Source of the DNA: Dipetalonema caudispina
Lineage: Eukaryota; Nematoda; Chromadorea; Rhabditida; Onchocercidae
DNA length: 64,000 bases
Assembly: GCA_013365325.1 (NCBI GenBank)
Contig: JABVXV010000259.1
Coordinates: 1-64,000 of the forward strand
Direction: 5' to 3'
Position numbers and translations under genes: made by a program. This document shows, piece after piece, positions 44,972-56,198 of this stretch; the stretch's first letter is position 1, and every line of letters starts with the position of its first letter. The notes beneath the pieces were generated by a model, which was given only the letters and a program-made list of their open reading frames with translations, was not told the origin of the DNA and did no database searches.

Positions 44972-47432
44972 ATGATCATGGATGGTGGAAGTATTTTCAA
45001 GTCTGAATGTATGTTTTCATTTTCATAACTTTGAAAAAATATTTAGGAATTTCTTTTTTAATTTGAAAATTTTCTTGAATTTCAGCCCTATTATATGGTT
45101 TCATATCGATTACTGTAATATCGCTATTATCCCTAACTGGCCTTGTATTTTTACCCATTATCAAAGGCAAACGGCGAAATAGATGGATGCAAATTTTTAT
45201 TGCTTTGGCTGCTTCAACGATGAGCTCAGATGCTTTACTTCATATTTTACCACAGGTATTTTTTGTTTTACTCGTTACCATTACTAGTAGTTAAGGTAAG
45301 GAGAGATCGATTTTTGACTGCTAATTTCTGATCACAAATCGACAGCATTCTATGAATGTTCAAAACAGACTACAGACTAAACTGGGATTTAAATATTCTT
45401 TAGACGGATGGAAATTTGAGCGGCAGATATGTAGATAACAATTTTACTAATTACGTAATGATTACGAAATGGTAAATCTGAAGAAGTCGGTAATGCCCAT
45501 TTTTAAAGGTAGTCGGAACTCATAATCATTCACACCGCAATCATGATCATCATCATCATCATCATCATGAAACAGAACACAATGATTCGGGTCATCATCA
45601 TCATCATCATCATCAGGATGATAAGGTTATGCTTCGAACTTTAAACATTAACCAATGTAATGCTGAAGCTTTTTTTACTTTTTCCACAAGTATTTATTTC
45701 AATAATAATGATGGCTATAGTTATCGTATATATTTGAATATTTGTATATCGTGATTGATGTTTTGTAATATTTCTAGAAAAATGAAATATTCATCTCCGA
45801 TGATCATTCAATGTTGCTCAAAATGACAGCTGTAATTGGATCCGTTTATGTGCTCTACATATTAGAATTCATTAGTGCTTTACCCGTCTGGAAAAGAAAA
45901 AGTGTAAGTTAGGGTAAAAATAATTAATATCAAAATATGAATTCTGAAGTCTTAAGAAATTCTATAGAATAATTTCAGAAAGCAACAGAAACTAGGAAGA
46001 TTTCCGCTATAACGCAAAATGATTGGTCGAACTGTGAAACGTAAGTTAAAAGAATTAATAATAAATCATAATTATTCACAATGTCCTTAGAAACAAAAAA
46101 CTAATCAAATGTTTGTAAAGCGATCATCGTACGTATTAGTTGAACTGTTCAGCCGTATTGTTAATCAAACAACTTTCTCAAATTTCATATAAAACCGTAA
46201 TGCTAAAAAAATTCTTCATTATCATATTTATCGAATTTTTCTAATTTCATTTATCGCAATTCATATTCAAATGATTTTTAAATTTCAAATACTTTTCTTT
46301 TTATCTTTCTCACTTATGCGAACATACAGATGAAATCAGTTTTAGAACAGGATTTTGTTGAATAAAATTTTTAATTTTTTAATATTAAAGTGTTTTTTTA
46401 AGAAGTAGAAAAACTAAATAATAAATGTTAAAGTGGAAGCAGGAAAAGTATTGATAACAGTTGTGGTCATCACGGTATTGGTAGTGGTATTGCCGATGAA
46501 CCAGTAGTGATGTGCGGCCTTAAAAGTGCTGCATTTGTGATCATTTTTGGTGATGCAATTCATAATTTCATTGATGGAATTGCTGTTGGTGCAAGTTTCG
46601 CTATCTCAAATCAAGTTGGGTTCGCGACAAGCATTGCTGTTGTGTGTCACGAGTTACCACATGAATTAGGTTTAAATTTTGCTTCATTCGCATTGCTTTA
46701 ATTTCTTTTACAGTTCTGAATTTATGTGAATTATCAAAATTTTCAAAGTTTTGAAATTATTTTGAGACCCAAGATTTTGTAATGTTCAGATATTCCGAAT
46801 TTTTCATTTGTTTTTTCAACTTCAACTAAATTATTCATAAAAATCTTCTCGTTAAATCTAGGTGATTTCGCAGTCTTAATCGAATCAGGCCTTTCCATTT
46901 CTCGTGCCATATTCCTAAATTTTCTTTCTTCTTTAACTGCTTATGCGGGATTATTTCTTGGCCTAGCAGCAATTAGTGTGGACAGCGCTGTCGAAATATT
47001 GCTTGCCATTACAGCTGGAATGTTTTTGTATGTTGCTTGGCTTGATATGGTATGTTAAGTTTTTCCTTTTTTCTTCCCAATATTTTCTTAATATTAATAG
47101 GATGGGATTATGCTATGGCACATTTTGGGAGATGACCGAATTTTCAGAGTTTTAATTTCATATTGGCAACCAAATTGGGAAAGAAACGATTTGATTTAAT
47201 CTAATTTAACACAGATTCGATGATTTAGTTTTCATTGATTTTGCAAGAGCCTACAACTCCATTTTAAATGTTGTATGTATTTTGTTTACAGTTGATACAT
47301 TTGAAAAAGGAATCAACATCGATGAATGACAAATGGTACATAACGTTATTGCTTCAGAATATCGGTTTTATTATAGGATTTTTGATTATGTTCACAATTG
47401 GTTGGTATGAGGAAGCTCTTGCGTCACTTTAG
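44972..47432 (+). CDS. LIV-1-type ZIP (SLC39) metal transporter, copy A
   Basis: Eight exons, 44972-45008, 45086-45255, 45509-45625, 45778-45903, 45979-46040, 46443-46669, 46862-47049 and 47292-47432, join in frame to 355 residues. ZIP proteins import zinc or related divalent metals into the cytosol. TM1-TM2 (residues 13-69) end in [12 protein letters not shown] His-rich loop (70-108, two runs of seven His) leads to TM3 ([18 protein letters not shown]). TM4 carries HNFIDG (211-216), and TM5 carries HELPHELGD (240-248), the LIV-1 HExPHExGD metal motif. The C-terminus is short after TM8. Only about 12 residues precede TM1, so the usual ectodomain and signal peptide are absent unless an upstream exon exists; the frame stays open upstream to about 44825. 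The exon 3 acceptor is AAAG, weaker than the TTCAG of copy B, and could affect use of the His exon. Confidence 0.9.
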
Positions 47433-47584
47433 GTAGCATCTGTGACAGCCTTCTTTTTTTGTCTTTATGTATTTGAATTTCACAGCAATGAAAAAGAATG
47501 ATTCTTTAAAATATGAAATCTTCGGAAATCTTTATTTATGTTCTGAAAATCATAATTAGGATAAGTATGTGCGAACAAAAAGGT

Positions 47585-47590
47585 AATAAA
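47585..47590 (+). terminator. AATAAA polyadenylation signal, ZIP copy A
   Basis: AATAAA about 150 bases after the stop of copy A, exactly conserved in copy B at the same offset. Confidence 0.45.
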
Positions 47591-48458
47591 AAGTAACCTT
47601 TTTATAATTTAAATACTTCTTCATTTGATGGCTCATTCAGAATATATAAAATAGTATAGAAAGGAGAAATGAGTTAAGAAAGTTAGGTAAACGTTTCCCT
47701 TCTTTATAGTCTTAAAATTTTGCAATTTTTTTTTCTGGTTTTGCGGAAGTTTTGGTCCATAACATTGCAAGATCGGAGGATGCCTCATCAAAAATTATTT
47801 GAATATCGCTGTACATTTATAATGATACCGACTAGCCTTATTTAATGGTAGCAGCCTTGTTAATTTGTTTTTACAATTCGATGAAGAATTTTCTATCGCT
47901 GTTTGTATTCTTAAAAATTATGCAAATCTTTATTGTTGTTTGAATTGAAGTTTCCCACTATTGTCCACTATGTTTCTACAGAAAAATTATACAAATTCAT
48001 ATCGTTGTTTGCATCGTAAAATTGTGGAGGTTCGTGTCGTTCTTGGGAATGACGAAAATATGGAAGATTGCTTTGAGGATTACCATCAAATTAGAGAACC
48101 CTTATTCTTCCAAACTCTAAATGCGGTTTTGTTGACCTTTTGACCCATTAGATTGGCATGGTGTATCTATATGTGGATATAATACTTGTTTTGAAAAGGT
48201 ATGATTTGTTGGTAGAATCTTGATATTACCATTTGCAACAAACAAACATCACAAATTGTACTATTTAAAGAAATAAGAGCAAATGAATTTGGTTGGGAAC
48301 AGCAGAAGTTGAAAATCATTTGTTTGAAGGAAGTATCTGTGTCGTAATGGATTCAGATACCATCCAATAAGTCAATTTGTTCGGTTTTGTAAAGCAAACA
48401 CAAATAAAATATATTTTGTAAAGTTCTTCTATCAAAAAAATAATACAAATTTCATTGT

Positions 48459-48550
48459 TTAATGCCTTACTTCACGTAAGGTATTGTCAGGTGATACAGC
48501 ATGTTCACGTACAACTTTTCGACGATGACGCGCATGTGATGATTGTGACT
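48459..48550 (-). other. Orphan duplicate of a terminal exon
   Basis: This 92-bp minus-strand block is base-for-base identical to the terminal exon at 54984-55075, including the acceptor AG border, the open frame ending LREVRH and the stop. No other exon of that gene is found in copy A or in the spacer. The duplication breakpoint lies in the intron just upstream, so the exon was carried along as a passenger. It could be dead, or serve as an alternative last exon for the gene starting beyond 56200. Confidence 0.75.
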
Positions 48551-48840
48551 CTAAAAAGTATATCATTTAAATTTCACAATAAATAACCATCTGTTTCTAG
48601 CAATACTATAAAGAATTCAATTAAAGGAATTTTAATTAATTCCTCGTATTAAACTGTTTAATGCCGAAATAACAAATATCTTCATGTAAACATTTCAAAA
48701 GAATTCAAAATCTGTAAAATGTGTAACAGAATATTTCATATTTTTTCGACTCTTTCTTAAAGAAATTTTCTTATACCTATAAATTCAAAATTATCATAGG
48801 TATAATGCAATCAATTCTGCTTTAGTAATGATAAGAATAC

Positions 48841-49484
48841 ATTAGGCCTTCAGTTTCTTTCATTTGTATTAACATAAATTTCCCTAACTTTCCCGCCAGT
48901 TATACAAAATAATTTCCTCATATTCTGATTGGTTCAAAATTTTTTCTGCCTTCAGGTAGTAATGTCTTCTTATTAGGCCTTCAACTTCTATAAATAATGT
49001 GACCTTCTCTCTTCTTCCCTCTTGTTATATTATCCTCCCATTCGACCTCTATATAAACTTAACATTTCCATCATTTATTCATTCATTCCTTTTCAGTTAT
49101 TACTGGTGTGTATGTTCGTGTTTCTGTTGTTAGAAGATGTTGTATAGTTTCTTGATCCTTTCATTCAGGAATATCATTCCATCTGGAATTTCCGGTATAT
49201 GTATCCGGTGTAAATGTAATCCCATGAGACAGATTTCACATGAATTATTATATTCTATCCCATTTTGATTGTAAATAATTGTTACTTTTTATTAAATCTT
49301 CAGTTTGTTTCTTTTGCATAGTAAATCTTTCTTTGACCTTCCCGCCATTCTTACGAAAAAAAATAATTCGCTCAAATTTTGATTGCTTCGAAATTTTTTC
49401 TTAGATAGTTATAATTCCTATTAGATCTTCAATTCCTTCAATGTATGTGTGATACCTTCTATCATTTTATGACCTTTCACCTTT

Positions 49485-49575
<91 letters not shown>

Positions 49576-50240
49576 CATTAATTATCTCTGATATGTTTTT
49601 CTCTGTGCTTTTATTTGTTGGAGAATGTATCGTATCAATTCGGATTTTTTGCACAGAAGTCATCTTATGCTTATAATTATCACAGTCTTCATCAATTATG
49701 AGACAGGTTTTACCTGAGCTACCTAATGCGAGAATATTTCCACTTTAGGTAACAAATACTACTACATTATATTAGGCTTTCAATTTCTTCCATCCATATA
49801 AAATAATTTCTCTAATTTTTCCATTAATTATACGAAAAGCATTTCCAGAAATTTTGAAATTCTTTCTGTCTTCTTTAAATTGCAGGTAATGTTATTTTTT
49901 ATTAGGCCTTTAATTCCTTCAATGTATGTATGATACCTTTGTCCTTTGTCTCTGCTCCTACCTGTTATTATTATTGTTTACTGTAAATATCTTATAGTTT
50001 CTTATTTTTGATGTTGAAACTTTCTACCACTTTACTCTTATAAATGTGATTTGTTCATTCTTTCCTGTACAATTACACTGACATATATATATGTCTTTGT
50101 TTCTTTATTCGTATCCTTATATAGAAGTCTTTTTACACTTCTAATTATGGAATTTTTGTTGTAATACGACGAGTTTCTTTAAAGTTTCTACACAATACAT
50201 TCTATCCTTTTTCAATCATAAATAAGGTTATTTTCTTTAG
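48841..50240. repeat. Three diverged tandem repeats of about 450-480 bp
   Basis: The spacer between the ZIP copies repeats a motif series beginning ATTAGGCCTTCAGTTTCTT or its variants at 48841, about 49290 and 49771. Each is followed by a TTTCCCTAACTTTCCCGCC-like stretch and TATACRAAA, and about 120-130 bases later by a second ATTAGGCCTTCAATTCC-like block (48972, 49410, 49901). The units are heavily diverged, and the middle one contains a long AT microsatellite. Confidence 0.7.
49487..49571. repeat. (AT)42 microsatellite
   Basis: A perfect alternating AT run of about 84 bases, inside the middle spacer repeat between the ZIP genes. It is a likely hot spot for length change and assembly error. 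Confidence 0.97.
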
Positions 50241-50638
50241 GTTTCTATTGACATTTGTTTCTTTCTGCTAAATTTTTGTTGATAAAATGATTCTTTTAAA
50301 AAAAAAAAGTAAGAATATTATATGCTAAAATTTCATTTCATAACATAGTATACTTTGATGTTCGTTTATTCACCTAATGTTTTAGATCGATACCATTTCT
50401 ATGAATTCATATAAATTGTTATCAAATATAGTGTCAGTGCATTCCTGAAGCATCAAATGTTATTGTACTGTAATTTTGCCTATAATGCCCTTTTGATCTG
50501 TATTATTTAACCCTATTTATTGCTACTAATTGTTTAAAATTTTAGGTTTATCATTGCAAAAACTCTCGAAGTATATTTATAATTTTGCAATTACATTCCT
50601 TCTGTAACTATCTATATTGTACTGTTGGATTAGTTTCA

Positions 50639-53437
50639 ATGATCATGGATGGTGGAAGTATTTTCAAGTCTAAATGTATGTTTTCAATTTTTATGATATT
50701 AAAAAAATGCTTGGGAATTTTTTTTTTAATTTGAAAATTTCCTTGAATTTCAGCCCTATTATATGGTTTCACATCGATTACTGTAATATCGCTATTATCC
50801 CTAACTGGTCTTGTATTTTTACCCGTTATCAAAGGAAAATGGCGAAATAGATGGATGCAAATTTTTATTGCTTTAGCTGTTTCAACGTTGTGCTCAGATG
50901 CTTTACTTCATATTTTACCGCAGGTATTTTTTGTTTTACCCAATTACCATTACTAGTAGTTAAGGCAAGGAGAGACCGACTCCTGACTGCTAATTTCTGA
51001 TCAAATCGACAATATTCCAATGAATAGTTCAAAACAGATCACGGGTTTATCAGATTATTGATCTTAAATGTTTTTGAGATGATTGGAAATCTAAATGGCA
51101 TGATGTGTTGATAACAATTTTATTGTAAAACTGGTAGAACGGTTGCGATTATATTCATTTCCTAATGAATTTAAAGAATAAGTAAAGTCCATTTTGAACC
51201 ATTCAGGTAGTTGGAGTGCACGATCATTTTCATCACGACCACGGGCATCACCATCATCATCATGATCACGATCACATTCAAGTGAAACATAATCATTCGG
51301 ATCATCATCATCATCACCATCATGACCACAGTCATCTTCAAATGGAACACAATCACTCGGACCTCCATCATGATCACGATCATCTTCTAATGGAACACAA
51401 TCATTCGGATCACCATCATCATCACCACCATGACCACAGTCCTCTTCAAATGGAACACAATCACTCGGATCTCCATCATAATCACGATCACCTTCAAATG
51501 GAACACAATCATTCGGATCACCATCATCATCATCACCATCACGATCAAAATTATCTTCAAATGGAACATAACCATTCGGATCACCATCATGATCATCATC
51601 AACATCACCATGATGATCATAAGGTTACTTTCTGAAATTTTAGAATATTGCTACTGAACTAATCTATTAATATAATACTAAGCTTTTTACTTTTTTGATC
51701 AATTTTCACCTCAGTGAAAATATTGGTTATGGTCATTGCAAACATATAAATATTTGTATATCATGATTGATGCTTCGCATATTTATAGAAAATTTCCGAT
51801 GATCATTCAATGTTGCTTAAAATGACAGCCGTAATTGGAACCGTTTACATTCTCTACATACTTGAATTCATTGGCGCTTCACCGGTCCGAGAAGAAAAAA
51901 GTGTAAGCAAGAAACATATATATATATGCATAAATTTTTTTTTCTTGAAAAAATCATAGATTTTGGAATTTTATTGAATTTTATTTCAGGAAGCTACGAA
52001 AGTTGTGAAGGTATCCGCTGTACTGCAAAAGGGTTGGTCAGATTGTGAAACGTAAGTCGAGAGAAATAATTATTAATCATAATTAATTTGAATGATCTCA
52101 GAAGCAAAAATTAACGTACCTAATGTCAGAAATTAAAGATGATCAATCACACTGTTATCAAGTAGCTTCTACAAACTTCATGCAAAAGTGCAATGCTAAC
52201 AGAAAGATAACTTTTCTTTATCAAAATATCAAATTTCAGATCTCATTTATCGCACTTCACATTGAAATGAAATTTGATTTTCAAATATCTTTCCTTTTAT
52301 CTATTTTTACATATGCGAACATATATATAGACAGAATCATATAGATAAAATCAGTTTTCGAACAGGACTTCGTTTAATTAAATCCTTAAGTTCTCATTAT
52401 TTAACTGCTTTTTTAAGAAGTAGAAAAACTAAATAATAAATGTTAAAGTGGAAGCAGGGAAAGTATTGATAACAGTTGTGGTCATCACGGTATTAGTAGT
52501 GGTATTGCCGATGAACCAGTAGTGATGTGCGGGCTTAAAAGTGCTGCATTTGTGATCATTTTTGGTGATGCAATTCATAATTTCATTGATGGAATTGCTG
52601 TTGGTGCAAGTTTCGTTATCTCAAATCAAGTTGGTTTAGCGACAAGCATTGCTGTTGCATGTCACGAGTTACCACATGAATTAGGTTTAAATTTACTTCA
52701 TTCGCATTATTTTAATATTTTTTTCATAGTTCTGAATTTATGCGAATTATCAAAATTTTCAAATTTTGGAGCTATTCTCAAGATTTTGTAATGCCTAGAT
52801 ATTCCGAATTTTTTATTTTTTCAATTTCAATTGAATTATTCATAAAAATCTTCTCGTTAAATCTAGGTGATTTCGCAGTCTTAATCGAATCAGGCCTTTC
52901 CATTCCTCGTGCCATGTTCCTAAATTTTCTTTCTTCTTTAACTGCTTATGCGGGATTATTTCTTGGCCTAGCAGCAATTCGTGTGGACAGCGCTGTCGAA
53001 ATATTGCTTGCCATTACAGCTGGAATGTTTTTGTATGTTGCTTGGCTTGATATGGTATGTTAAGTTTTTCCTTTTTTCTTCCCAATATTTTCTTAATATT
53101 AATAGGATGGGATTATGCTATGGCACATTTTGGGAGATGACCGAATTTTCAGAGTTTTAATTTCATATTGGCAACCAAATTGGGAAAGAAACGATTTGAT
53201 TTAATCTAATTTAACACAGATTCGATGATTTAGTTTTCATTGATTTTGCAAGAGCCTACAACTCCATTTTAAATGTTGTATGTATTTTGTTTACAGTTGA
53301 TACATTTGAAAAAGGAATCAACATCGATGAATGACAAATGGTACATAACGTTATTGCTTCAGAATATCGGTTTTATTATAGGATTTTTGATTATGTTCAC
53401 AATTGGTTGGTATGAGGAAGCTCTTGCGTCACTTTAG
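50639..53437 (+). CDS. LIV-1-type ZIP (SLC39) metal transporter, copy B
   Basis: Eight exons, 50639-50675, 50754-50923, 51207-51623, 51789-51902, 51990-52051, 52458-52684, 52867-53054 and 53297-53437, with the same phases as copy A, join to 451 residues. TM1-TM2 run from residue 13 ([11 protein letters not shown] at the end). TM4 has HNFIDG (307-312) and TM5 has HELPHELGD (336-344). The His-rich TM2-TM3 loop is 139 residues against 39 in copy A. It is made of alternating 20- and 16-residue units that each begin HNHSD, a 36-residue higher-order repeat. Exon 4 is four codons shorter than in copy A. Only about 12 residues precede TM1, and here the upstream frame is closed by stops, so a short N-terminus or an unseen upstream exon is needed. 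The role is presumably divalent-metal import; the metal and membrane are not determinable. Confidence 0.93.
51207..51623 (+). repeat. In-frame His-rich coding minisatellite
   Basis: Exon 3 of ZIP copy B. Units begin KHNHSD or EHNHSD and run 20, 16, 20, 16, 21 and 20 residues. Long units have a run of seven or eight His; short ones have LHHDHDH or LHHNHDH. The long+short pair is a 108-bp repeat. The frame is open throughout, and the exon length stays a multiple of three. Confidence 0.95.
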
Positions 53438-53589
53438 GTAGCATCTGTGACAGCCTTCTTTTTTTGTCTTTATGTATTTGAATTTCACAGCAATGAAAAA
53501 GAATGATTCTTTAAAATATGAAATCTTCGGAAATCTTTATTTATGTTCTGAAAATCATAATTAGGATAAGTATGTGCGAACAAAAAGGT

Positions 53590-53595
53590 AATAAA
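53590..53595 (+). terminator. AATAAA polyadenylation signal, ZIP copy B
   Basis: AATAAA about 150 bases after the copy B stop, within the tract identical to copy A. Confidence 0.45.
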
Positions 53596-53924
53596 AAGTA
53601 ACCTTTTTATAATTTAAATACTTCTTCATTTGATGGCTCATTCAGAATATATAAAATAGTATAGAAAGGAGAAATGAGTTAGGAAAGTTAGGTAAACTTT
53701 TCCCTTCTTTATAGTCTTAAAATTTTGCAATTTTTTTTTTATGGTTTTGCGGAAGTTTTGGTCTATAACATTGCAAAATCGGAGGATGCCTCATCAAAAA
53801 TTACTTGAATATCGCTGTACATTTATAATGATACCGACTAGCCTTACTTAATGGTAACAGCCTTATTAATTTGCTTCTATACTTTACTCAAGTGAGTTTC
53901 AGTTAATGTTTGCTTCGCAGGTCT

Positions 53925-54320
53925 TTATTGTTGCTTTGAATTGTAACATCAATGCTATCGATCTATTGTTTACATCGTAAATGTTATGCAAGCTTCTATT
54001 TTTGTTCATTTCGATACTGAAAATTTACTGCCTTTCTACCGTCGTAAAAATTATGCAAGTTTCTATTATTGTTTGTGTAGTATCAACCATACAACGTTTT
54101 ACTTACTCGTATCGTTTTACTTCCTGTCGTTGCTTGTGTAGTAATGAGTGTGCAAGTTTCTATCCTTTTTTGTGTCATATGAACTATGCAAATTTATTTT
54201 TTTATTTGCATCGTAAAAACTACACATTACTCATCATAATACTTACGCAATCTGCTGTTTATTATGTAAAAATTGTACAAATCTTTGTCATTGTTCGCAC
54301 TATAACATCTATACAGGTTT
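53925..54320. repeat. Degenerate short tandem repeats after ZIP B
   Basis: Phrases such as ATGCAAGTTTCTATTATTG followed by TTTGTGTAGTA or TTGCATCGTAAAA recur about every 40-60 bases. A shorter set of the same phrases lies after copy A (about 47915-48060: TTATGCAAATCTTTATTG, GTTGTTTGCATCGTAAAA). The array has expanded or eroded differently in the two copies. Confidence 0.6.
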
Positions 54321-54983
54321 TTATATGCTAAATTAGGACATTTCTGATAAGCATAAATCAGGGAATGAGGTACAAGTCTTTCTGTTCATTTACAATAAAC
54401 ATCTAATCCTTGATCACTTGAATCTTGTTGTGAAATTTTGCTTTTTATAGTATGAGAAGTTTTGTTTGAAGAATTTTTATTCCATCATTCTCTTGATACA
54501 GTCAGGTTGATTTTTTAATGACAGGTTGTAAAATGTGCCTGTTCACTTATACAAATTTAATTTATAATGAAGATATAATCTGTTTGTCGTTGATATAAAA
54601 CATTACATAAGTTGATCATCGGTATATATTGCTTCATTGCTTGAAGCATGCTTTAACTCCATGTTGGGCATATCACCAGTTACCTGAAATACACTTCTTT
54701 TAATCTGCAATTTTTTTAATGTAATGGATTTAAATTGCTTATTGGAAAATGTGGTTGTGCAACAAATAAGCTTCACAGATTATACTATTTAAAGAAATAA
54801 GAGAAAATGAATTTAGTTGGGAACAGCAGAAGTTGAAAATCATTTGTTTGAAGGAAGTATTTGTGTCGTAATGGATTCAGATACCATCCAATAAGTCAAT
54901 TTGTTCGGTTTTGTAAAGCAAACACAAATAAAATATATTTTGTAAAATCTTTCTATTTATAAAAACAATACAAATTTCATTGT

Positions 54984-56198
54984 TTAATGCCTTACTTCAC
55001 GTAAGGTATTGTCAGGTGATACAGCATGTTCACGTACAACTTTTCGACGATGACGCGCATGTGATGATTGTGACTCTAAAAAGTATATCATTTCAATTTC
55101 ACAGTATATAACCATCTGTTCCTATCAATACTACAAAGAATTCAGTTAAAGGAATTTTAAATAATTTCACGCATTAAACTGCCGAAATAACAAGTACTAT
55201 CATACCGTAATCACTTTTTTTCTTGCATTGTTTTAACTCATTAGCTTCTTCTATATGCTCATCGTCCATTTGACGGTCATATCGATGTGGTTCTTCCACT
55301 TTGTCTTTCTTGGGAAATTCATTTAAAGATTCTTTTTCGCTAAATTTACTGCTAAGTTGTACTTTTAGAGCTAAAAAATTTTTAGCAGGTGGAAACGGTA
55401 AGTAGTAAACAAAAAAGGCGGACAGGAAGAATAAATTAGGTGAAATATTTGTTCATAACTTCTATTTTTAAACGTCCTTTTTTCCACACATCTTTGATAA
55501 ATAAATAAATATTATATTTTGATAAATAAATTATACTTGTATTTCTGATAAATAAATAAATATTATATTTTGATAAATAAATTACACTTGTATTTCTGAT
55601 AAATAAATAAATATTATATTTTGATAAATAAATTATACTTGTATTTCTGATAAATAAATAAATATTATATTTTGATAAATAAATTATACTTGTATTTCTG
55701 ATAAATAAATAAATATTATATTTTGATAAATAAATTATACTTGTATTTCTGATAAATAAATAAATATTATATTTTGATAAATAAATTATACTTGTATTTT
55801 TAACAAATAAATAAATATCTGAATGAACGAACAAGTATATGTATATGTTTATGTACATAGAGAGAGACAAAACTATATTTTAAAGAACTATTATAAATAA
55901 ATATTTTAATGAAATATTATAAATCAAAAAAGGAGAATGATATTGTCTTCAATCTTTATAAATTTTAATAAGAATTAGTTAATTTTTGGATTTTAATTGT
56001 CCAATAGGAAATTACATATAAAACGGAATGTTTGTAAATTGAGTGAATAACTTACAGAATTACTTACACTTTTTCCCTTACACTTTTGTTATGTTTTTCT
56101 CTCCCTTCGTAATGCTTTTTCCTACTTTTGTAACGTTTTTTCCTATTTTTTCGATGTTTTTTTCTTTTTTCATGCTTTTTCCCACCTTCAGTTGTTAC
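54984..56198 (-). CDS. Lys/Arg-rich hypothetical protein, 3' part
   Basis: Three minus-strand exons, 56068-56198, 55206-55348 and 54984-55075, join in frame to 121 residues plus stop TAA. I do not recognise the family. The first visible exon is very basic (GKKHEKRKKHRKNRKK and similar). The second is mixed-charge (EEPHRYDRQMDDEHIEEANE). The last is SSHARHRRKVVREHAVSPDN with LREVRH at the end. The composition suggests a nucleic-acid-binding or nuclear protein, which is inference only. The 55348 acceptor follows CTTAGCAG, weakly pyrimidine-rich. An alternative acceptor at 55370 gives a stop in this phase, so an unseen exon between is possible. No start codon or upstream exon was found, and the 5' end is missing. 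The last exon is duplicated at 48459-48550. The 51-bp minisatellite lies in the first visible intron. Confidence 0.45.
55495..55815. repeat. 51-bp minisatellite, about 6.3 copies
   Basis: A 51-base unit beginning TGATAAATAAATAAATATTA repeats at 55495, 55546, 55597, 55648, 55699 and 55750 with almost no change, then decays. Each unit contains TGATAAATAAA twice. Because 51 is divisible by three and the unit lacks minus-strand stops in one frame, it creates a spurious 144-codon open frame of 17-residue repeats. Confidence 0.96.

Larger units (their letters stand above)
44640..48677 (+). repeat. Segmental tandem duplication, copy A
   Basis: Similarity to copy B (50317-55193) starts near 44640 (ATGCTAAA, then shared GTTTATTCA and TTGTTATCAAATA) and ends near 48677 (GCCGAAATAACAA). 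The copy carries a complete ZIP gene, its 3' flank with degenerate short repeats, and the terminal exon of the minus-strand neighbour. Divergence is uneven along its length. Confidence 0.9.
50317..55193 (+). repeat. Segmental tandem duplication, copy B
   Basis: Partner of copy A (44640-48677). It is longer because of the expanded His-rich exon and expanded degenerate repeats after the ZIP gene. Its right end falls about 12 bases inside the last intron of the minus-strand basic-protein gene, next to the donor at 55205. Confidence 0.9.

Noticed and set aside
51171..51383. Met/Val-rich minus-strand frames opposite the His-rich exon
   Set aside because: They are antisense shadows of the CAT/CAC histidine codons of ZIP copy B.
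55436..55870. 144-codon minus-strand open frame of 17-residue repeats
   Set aside because: It is fully explained by the 51-bp minisatellite, whose unit is divisible by three.
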